This document shows positions 1 through 4,992 of a stretch of DNA of 6,379 nt, one piece after another. The DNA is taken from assembly GCA_008363265.1 (NCBI GenBank), contig RHKR01000143.1:1-6379 (forward strand), given 5' to 3'. Under the pieces are notes generated by a model. It worked only from the letters and a program-made list of their open reading frames with translations. It was not told the origin of the DNA and did no database searches. The stretch comes from Chlorobiota bacterium (lineage in GTDB: Bacteria; Bacteroidota; Ignavibacteria; Ignavibacteriales; Ignavibacteriaceae). Position 1 is the stretch's first letter. Each line of letters opens with the position of its first letter. The position numbers and the translations under genes were made by a program.

Positions 1-1071
1 CTGATAACGTCGGTAATACTGGGTTTGGTGATCTATTTTGGTGTGGATTTGATACGCTACATGGATCAGCCGCCTGAAGTGACAGAACTGGCACTGAGTT
101 ATACGAGGATACTCTCATTATCCATTCCTCCCATGCTGCTATTCACTTGTTACAAGCAGTTTATTGAGGGATTGTCATTTACACGTCCGGCCATGGTGAT
201 AACGATCCTTGCCAATGTCGTAAACTTCGCATTCAACTGGGTGCTGATTTACGGGAACCTTGGTGCTCCGGCAATGGGACTCGATGGTGCCGGGCTCGCC
301 ACAACCGGATCGCGACTTTTCATGTTTGGCGCATTGGCATATTTTGTCCATTCCAGCCGGGAATTCAAGCGGTTTGATTTGAAAATCTTTCCGTTTCGTG
401 GACTTGACAATCATGGACGTGAAATTCTGCGGATCGGACTGCCGAGCGGATTCCAGTATTTTTTTGAAGTGGGTTGTTTTGCTGCTTCAGCATTCATGGT
501 CGGATGGATCGGGAAGGATGATCTGGCCTCTCATCAGATAGCAATGAACGTTGCCGCAACCACATATCTGGTGTGTCTCGGTCTTTCTACAGCAGGAACA
601 ATAAGGGTTGGGAATGCGCTCGGAGCATCTGATTTTGGTGAAGTGAAAAAGGCAGGTATGATGGCGCTTATGCTGGGTGTGGGATTCATGGTTTTTTCGG
701 GAATTATGCTGATAATCTTCAGAGAAGAGATACCGTATTTCTACACTTCTGATCTGGAAGTGGTTGAGATCGCCCCTAAACTTTTACTGATAGCGGCTTT
801 CTTTCAAATTTTTGACGGAACACAAGCCGTGGCCCTCGGCATCCTGAGGGGTATTAAAGAGGTGAAACTCCCGACCGTGATCACTTTTATAGCATATTGG
901 CTGATCGGTCTGCCGGCCGCGTGGATTCTTGGATTCCCTCTGGGATTGGGGACCGAGGGGATATGGTATGGGCTCTCCATCAGTTTGATAGCTTCATCGT
1001 TCATGCTTAACGGCCGCTTTTTCTACCGTCTGAAAAAAATGTCAAAGGAGAGGTTAACGGCATCAGCATGA
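1..1071 (+). CDS. MATE family efflux transporter, NorM-like (5' partial)
   Basis: Inner-membrane multidrug/cation antiporter of the MATE family, which exports drugs or metabolites using a Na+ or H+ gradient. The frame is open to the left edge, so the gene begins outside the window. 356 residues are visible; full members are about 450, so roughly the first 100 are missing. The end of the first MatE half (motif QFIEGLSFTRP, then a helix ending NWVLIYG) and the whole second half are present. The second half carries GLPSGFQYFFEVG, HQIAMN and GTIRVGNALGA, typical of the NorM branch. Glu156 and Asp272 (in FDGTQ, before LRG) fall where NorM of Vibrio cholerae has its cation-binding Glu255 and Asp371, so the pump looks intact. 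The C-terminus ends in a short basic tail. Substrate cannot be predicted. No hairpin terminator is evident after the stop. Family certain, subfamily likely. Confidence 0.95.
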   Translation: MITSVILGLVIYFGVDLIRYMDQPPEVTELALSYTRILSLSIPPMLLFTCYKQFIEGLSFTRPAMVITILANVVNFAFNWVLIYGNLGAPAMGLDGAGLATTGSRLFMFGALAYFVHSSREFKRFDLKIFPFRGLDNHGREILRIGLPSGFQYFFEVGCFAASAFMVGWIGKDDLASHQIAMNVAATTYLVCLGLSTAGTIRVGNALGASDFGEVKKAGMMALMLGVGFMVFSGIMLIIFREEIPYFYTSDLEVVEIAPKLLLIAAFFQIFDGTQAVALGILRGIKEVKLPTVITFIAYWLIGLPAAWILGFPLGLGTEGIWYGLSISLIASSFMLNGRFFYRLKKMSKERLTASA

Positions 1072-1112
1072 CGGAGCGTTCATCGTGCATTTTCGCCATT
1101 CATCACTATGTA

Positions 1113-1144
1113 ATTGAATTGGTGTCTTCTCAAATGTAGTTTTG
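1113..1144 (+). promoter_or_regulatory. Candidate Bacteroidota-type promoter for the PspC/LiaF-like unit
   Basis: TAGTTTTG at 1137-1144 matches the Bacteroidota -7 consensus TAnnTTTG exactly. ATTG at 1113-1116 lies 20 bases upstream, close to the expected place of the -33 TTTG element (one mismatch). Transcription would start near 1150, giving a leader of about 20 bases that contains the AGGAG ribosome site of the next gene. A sigma70-type reading (TTGAAT at 1114-1119, TAGTTT at 1137-1142, 17-base spacer) is possible but has a poor -10. This is a pattern match only. Confidence 0.4.
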
Positions 1145-1157
1145 CACTGTAAACAAT

Positions 1158-1163
1158 CAGGAG
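1158..1163 (+). promoter_or_regulatory. Ribosome binding site of the PspC-domain gene
   Basis: CAGGAG lies six bases before the ATG at 1170. It is a good Shine-Dalgarno match and supports that start. It contrasts with the gene at 2670, which has none. Confidence 0.75.
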
Positions 1164-1169
1164 TCAAAA

Positions 1170-1595
1170 ATGGATAAGAGAATTTATAGATCGCGCAAAG
1201 AGAGAATGATAGGCGGAGTTGCCGGCGGAATTGCCGAATACTTCGATGTCGACCCTGTTATCGTCAGATTCGCATTCATCGCACTGACATTGTTCAACGG
1301 GGTGGGTCTGATCCTGTACATTGTCGGAATGATCATCATCCCGGAACAGGTGCTGAATCCTGATATGTTCTCTGAAAACTCTGCTCCGGCGAGCATGGCC
1401 GCGGAGCCGGTGGCTGAACCTAAAAAAGGTCGATTCTCAATATTTCTCGGAATAACCCTGATAATCGCCGGAGTACTGTTCGGACTTGAGAATTTTGTTC
1501 CTTACTTTGATATTGAGGACGCGTTCCCTGTACTGCTGGTACTGCTCGGTATCTGGATCATAATTAGTGGAAGGAAGAGATCATATGGAGACTAA
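1170..1595 (+). CDS. PspC-domain membrane protein with C-terminal LiaI/LiaF-like transmembrane region
   Basis: Small (141 aa) inner-membrane protein. Residues 3-62 form a PspC domain: a basic start (KRIYRSRKERMIGGVAGGIAEYF), then VDPVIVRFAF and a hydrophobic helix ending in MIIIPEQ. In Gram-negative enterics PspC takes part in the phage-shock envelope-stress response; stand-alone PspC proteins elsewhere are less well understood. After a flexible Ala/Pro/Glu linker (about 66-86), two more hydrophobic segments (about 89-108 and 118-133) with LENF between them resemble the DUF5668/LiaI-LiaF-like transmembrane region. The same module begins the next protein. The ATG has a good AGGAG site. The 3' end overlaps the start of the LiaF-like gene by 11 bases, suggesting translational coupling and a joint membrane complex. 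Envelope-stress sensing is the likely role, by inference. No transcription factor or kinase is encoded next to it. Confidence 0.9.
   Translation: MDKRIYRSRKERMIGGVAGGIAEYFDVDPVIVRFAFIALTLFNGVGLILYIVGMIIIPEQVLNPDMFSENSAPASMAAEPVAEPKKGRFSIFLGITLIIAGVLFGLENFVPYFDIEDAFPVLLVLLGIWIIISGRKRSYGD
1571..1575 (+). promoter_or_regulatory. Ribosome binding site that fixes the LiaF-like start
   Basis: AAGGA, within the purine-rich stretch 1569-1579 inside the end of the PspC gene, lies nine bases before ATG 1585. This favours 1585 over the in-frame GTG at 1567, which lies upstream of the site. It also makes the later ATG at 1597 less likely. Confidence 0.6.
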
Positions 1596-2520
1596 GATGA
1601 AACCTGCCAAGATATTCTGGGGAGTCTTCTTCCTTGGGTTGGGAGCCCTTTTGCTCCTGAAGAATTTTGCCGATATCGACTTCGCGATGCCTGAACTCAA
1701 AAAGTTCTGGCCGGTACTGCTGATTGCCGCCGGAGTGATCTATCTGACTAAAAATCAGATAGTTAGAACTGTAATAGCCGGATTCGCGGGCTTCGGGTTG
1801 GCATTCATCATTCTGAGTATTGCGGCTTCGGTCTACGAAATCCCAAAGACCATCTTTTCAAACACGAAGGTGCAAAGGGGTAGTCATGATCTGGTTTCCA
1901 TTAAATCGGAGCCTTACGATTCCACAGTCAAACTCATCACGCTTAGTTTTGACGGGGGAGCGGGCTCATACATAGTGAGTGCAGTGGACACCAACCTGAT
2001 GACCCTGAAGACTGACCGGAGCAACCGAAAGTTCAGTATAAGGAACAATATTTCCAACGGGACAGCAGACATTAATGTAGAAATGGCGGAGTTCAATCTA
2101 GATCTGAATGACACAAGTTTTGCCAATTTGGTTGAGTTGACTTTAAGCCCGAAACCGCTGTATGAAAATCTCGATTTCAACATCGGCGCATCCAACTTCG
2201 AATTGAATATCGGGGAACTCATTTTCAAAAAGATGGACCTGCAGATGGGTGCCAGTTCGACAAAGATCGTTCTTCCTCAGCCTGCCCCCGGGGGGAGTGA
2301 AATACGCATCGAAAGCGGCGCGAGCAGCATCGAGATAATCATACCTCAGAACGCGCAACTGAAGATGGTGAACAGTATGGCACTTAGCGATACACGCCTT
2401 CCTCAGGGGTTCAAAGAAGAGGGAAACGTGATCTTCTCGGAGAACTTCACCGGTACGGGCGATTACTTCCTTGTCAAGGTTGACGGAGGGGTGAACAGTC
2501 TGATCGTGAAACGAAAATAA
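1585..2520 (+). CDS. LiaF-like membrane protein: transmembrane region plus C-terminal beta (toastrack-like) domain
   Basis: Predicted 311-aa membrane-anchored protein. Residues 8-26, 41-54 and 60-83 are hydrophobic segments of the DUF5668/LiaF N-terminal type (WGVFFLGLGALLLLKNF, then FWPVLLIAAGV). From about 90 to the end the protein is polar and beta-rich with no further membrane segment. It carries regularly spaced turns, GAS at 201-203, 222-224 and 245-247, each followed by an alternating hydrophobic strand, and ends in GGVNSLIVKRK. This layout matches LiaF and related 'cell wall-active antibiotics response' proteins, whose C-terminal domain forms a stacked beta structure. In Bacillus LiaF represses the LiaRS envelope-stress system; no LiaR or LiaS lies beside it here, so a regulatory role is inference. 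The start at 1585 is chosen for its ribosome site. The gene overlaps the PspC gene by 11 bases and is followed by a terminator. Confidence 0.8.
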   Translation: METKMKPAKIFWGVFFLGLGALLLLKNFADIDFAMPELKKFWPVLLIAAGVIYLTKNQIVRTVIAGFAGFGLAFIILSIAASVYEIPKTIFSNTKVQRGSHDLVSIKSEPYDSTVKLITLSFDGGAGSYIVSAVDTNLMTLKTDRSNRKFSIRNNISNGTADINVEMAEFNLDLNDTSFANLVELTLSPKPLYENLDFNIGASNFELNIGELIFKKMDLQMGASSTKIVLPQPAPGGSEIRIESGASSIEIIIPQNAQLKMVNSMALSDTRLPQGFKEEGNVIFSENFTGTGDYFLVKVDGGVNSLIVKRK

Positions 2521-2538
2521 TATTCTGATCAAACCCGG

Positions 2539-2567
2539 AAAAAACGGCAGTTTATCTGCCGTTTTTT
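2539..2567 (+). terminator. Intrinsic terminator after the PspC/LiaF-like unit
   Basis: A perfect 12-bp inverted repeat, AAAAAACGGCAG and CTGCCGTTTTTT, flanks the 5-base loop TTTAT and ends in a run of six T. It begins 18 bases after the stop at 2520. The GC core is CGGCAG. Because of the A-run on the left arm it could also stop transcription coming from the right, but no gene points that way here. Confidence 0.93.
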
Positions 2568-2669
2568 ATTTTAAACATCAAATTTTTCAGGGCATCTGCC
2601 ATGACCTCTTTTTTTTATCCCTGAGTTAAACTATATTGGGCTTTAACTGAAAAAAAATTCACCCAGCTT

Positions 2670-3377
2670 ATGCCCGACGAAGACATCTTATTCTTCAAAT
2701 ACAAATTTGTACTCCCGGAGGAGGTGAAAGAATTTTCAGTTTACCTTCGGAAATCGGATCTCTCCATAATAAATCAACCCGGAGAGGAGCTCGAGACCGA
2801 CTGGGCCTTATTGGAAAATTTTGCCTGTCCGCACTGTCCTCTCGACAAATCCACCCATAAATACTGCCCCGTTGCACAGAATCTTTACAAGGTGATCAAG
2901 GAGTTTGGAAGTTTCAACTCATACGAGATGGCAGATGTAGAGGTTGAGACGGTATCACGTAAATTTCAGAAACAGACGGCACTTCAGTCGGGAATAAGCA
3001 GTCTTATAGGGATATTGATGCCTTCAAGCGGTTGCCCTGTGTTAGGGAAACTTAAACCGATGCTCTATACCCACCTCCCTTTTGCTTCTCTTGACGAGAC
3101 ACAGACCCGGGTTTTTTCACTCTACCTTCTCTCACAGTACATCCGATTTAAAAAGGGATTTGAACCGGACTGGGAGATGAACAAACTTATAGACATATAC
3201 GATCAGATATCGATATTGAACAAAAATGTCAGCCGGCAGATCGTTCAGCTTGAAGAAAAAGATGCCGGTATCAATGGCCTGATAATCCTGAACAATTTTG
3301 CAGAGTATGTAACATTCACGATCAATGAAAAACTGGTCGATGAAATAGAATTTTATGTAAAAGGCTTCTACGAGTAG
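2670..3377 (+). CDS. Conserved Cys-containing protein of unknown function (resembles DUF6901)
   Basis: A 235-aa predicted soluble protein with no signal peptide or membrane segment. From memory of the family it resembles DUF6901, which has no known function; this needs a profile search. Its hallmark is a cluster at residues 53-66: C53-P-H-C56-P-L, then C66-P-V-A, with His55 and His63 nearby. A further Cys122 lies in SSGCPVLGKL. The spacing could bind a metal or hold a redox centre, but that is inference. The middle (about 87-117) is a charged strand region followed by TALQSGISSLIGILMPS. The C-terminal part (about 140-235) looks helical. The start is the only ATG before an in-frame stop at 2622-2624. 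It lacks a Shine-Dalgarno and has an A-rich leader, as is common in Bacteroidota. The YhhQ gene follows after 26 bases, suggesting co-transcription. Confidence 0.8.
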   Translation: MPDEDILFFKYKFVLPEEVKEFSVYLRKSDLSIINQPGEELETDWALLENFACPHCPLDKSTHKYCPVAQNLYKVIKEFGSFNSYEMADVEVETVSRKFQKQTALQSGISSLIGILMPSSGCPVLGKLKPMLYTHLPFASLDETQTRVFSLYLLSQYIRFKKGFEPDWEMNKLIDIYDQISILNKNVSRQIVQLEEKDAGINGLIILNNFAEYVTFTINEKLVDEIEFYVKGFYE

Positions 3378-3403
3378 TTTCCCTCCCACTTTGAGATAAC
3401 TGA

Positions 3404-4174
3404 ATGAAAGAAAAACAAAATCTGTTGTTCCTTTTTCTGGGAATGTTTTTTGTATCCAATGCCGTTCTTGCCGAGTTTATTGGTGTCAAGATTTTCTCGC
3501 TTGAGCAAACTTTGGGATTACAACCTGTTTCGCTCTCATTTTTCGGACAGGAGAACCTCTCCTTCAATCTAACAGCCGGTGTTCTCCTGTGGCCAATTGT
3601 TTTCATTTTTACAGATATAATAAACGAGTACTTTGGCCGAAGTGGAGTACGTCTGTTGTCATTTATTTCTGCGGGACTGATAGGCTACGCGTATATCATG
3701 GTCTATTTTTCGATGGGTTTGGTACCGGCAGAGTTCTGGATAATGCGCGACACCGCCAATGGCCAGATAAATATGAACGAAGCATTCAACGCGATCTTCG
3801 GTCAGGGACTCTGGATAATAATCGGTTCGCTGATAGCGTTTCTGATCGGGCAGTTAGTGGATGTTACTGTTTTTCAATGGGTCCGGAAACATACCGGTAC
3901 AAAATGGATCTGGGCGAGAGCCACGGGTTCCACACTTGTGTCGCAATTCATCGACAGCTTTGTGGTACTCTTCATCGCGTTTTATTTTGGAGCAGACTGG
4001 AGTCTTGAACTTGTGCTTGCAATAGGGGTGGTTAACTACATATACAAGCTTACGATAGCGGTGTTTCTTACACCGATCCTTTACGTGTTACATGCAGTTA
4101 TAGACGGGTTTTTGGGCCGGGAGCTCTCTCACAAACTTATAGAGAAAGCAGCTACCGAGTCCGAAGGCGATTGA
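3404..4174 (+). CDS. yhhQ: Queuosine precursor transporter, YhhQ/VUT family
   Basis: Inner-membrane transporter of 256 aa for queuosine precursors. E. coli YhhQ imports preQ0 and preQ1, feeding the modification of tRNAs with GUN anticodons; some relatives may carry queuine. About six hydrophobic segments are seen (near 7-23, 57-72, 84-104, 134-150, 180-196 and 200-228). Family motifs are clear: SNAVLAEFIGVKIF (18-31), AGVLLWPIVFIFTDIINEYFG (58-78), GQLVDVTVFQW (149-159), WARATGSTLVSQFIDSFVV (170-188) and NYIYKLTIAVFLTPILY (211-227). It is longer than E. coli YhhQ (221 aa), mostly through the loops around 32-56 and 107-132. Only a weak GAG precedes the ATG, eight bases away. No preQ1 riboswitch is apparent in the 26-base gap. 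It probably shares a transcript with the upstream Cys protein. No queuosine biosynthesis gene is in view. Confidence 0.92.
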   Translation: MKEKQNLLFLFLGMFFVSNAVLAEFIGVKIFSLEQTLGLQPVSLSFFGQENLSFNLTAGVLLWPIVFIFTDIINEYFGRSGVRLLSFISAGLIGYAYIMVYFSMGLVPAEFWIMRDTANGQINMNEAFNAIFGQGLWIIIGSLIAFLIGQLVDVTVFQWVRKHTGTKWIWARATGSTLVSQFIDSFVVLFIAFYFGADWSLELVLAIGVVNYIYKLTIAVFLTPILYVLHAVIDGFLGRELSHKLIEKAATESEGD

Positions 4175-4179
4175 TACTA

Positions 4180-4992
4180 TTACAAATCCAGATTTTGCAC
4201 ATCTTCGATCGTTATCTTAACCAGGTCCTCATCACTGAGGTTACTTAGAGTAAGAATACGCTCTTCCTGATTACCGATCGCTTTATAAAGCACATTTCTC
4301 ACAGTTCTCGCGTTACCGAAATTCTGATCCCGGTTCTCGTAGATACTGGTAAATACTTCAGTAAGATGGGCGAGAGCGCCGTCATCGATCTTGTATCCAC
4401 TTTTCTCACTAAGAACCCTTGTGATTTCAAGCATCTCTTCAGGTGCATAGTCCTCGAACATGAAGAAATTGGTGAACCTGCTCTGCAGTCCTGGATTTGA
4501 GTCCAGGAAATTCCTCATTTCGTTCGGGTAACCCGCTACAATAACAACCAGTTGATCCGAATAGTCTTCCATCCGTTTCAGGAGCGTGTCGATGGCTTCC
4601 TGGCCAAAATCATTTGCGCCTCTTGAGAGTGTATAGGCTTCATCGATAAAGAGGGTTCCTCCAAGAGCTTTCTTTATTACATCTTCGGTTTTCTGGGCGG
4701 TTTGTCCTTGATAACCAGCCACGAGAGATGACCTGTCAACCTCGATGAGATGTCCTTTCTCGAGAAGACCCAATTCTTTATATATTTTGCTCAGGAGCCT
4801 CGCCACGGTGGTTTTACCGGTACCCGGATTTCCCATGAACACAACGTGAAGGTTCTTCTTAATCACCTTCAGTCCGCGTTCCTCACGCAGTTTAGCGATC
4901 TTGAGTGAGCTTATCAGTTTCTCGGTGGCCTTTTTTACTTCCGAGAGACCGGTTAGCGAATCCAGTTCCTTCAGGTGCTGTTCAAGCAATTT
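4180..4992 (-). repeat. AAA+ module 3 (C-terminal)
   Basis: This is the last of three homologous protein modules in the long ATPase. It starts near LKELDSLTGL, runs through Walker A (lysine 522) and Walker B, and ends with the C-terminal tail QNLDL. It lies 289 residues (867 bases) from module 2, measured Walker lysine to Walker lysine. Its insertion after Walker B (SRGAND) is the shortest of the three. Confidence 0.85.

Noticed and set aside
2143..2532. Minus-strand frame of 129 codons opposite the LiaF-like gene
   Set aside because: It is a shadow of a well-supported gene and overlaps it almost entirely.
2609..2639. Possible promoter for the 2670 gene (TATATTGG at 2632-2639)
   Set aside because: It differs from TAnnTTTG at one position and has no TTTG upstream, only a T-run, so it is too weak to list. 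The gene must have some promoter in 2568-2669, since a strong terminator lies just before.
3378..3403. preQ1 riboswitch ahead of yhhQ
   Set aside because: The gap is only 26 bases and shows none of the conserved preQ1 aptamer pattern. Nothing like it was seen in 2568-2669 either.
3589..4008. Open frame of 139 codons on the + strand inside yhhQ
   Set aside because: It lies in another frame within a clearly recognised transporter and has a low-complexity, unfamiliar translation. It is a shadow.
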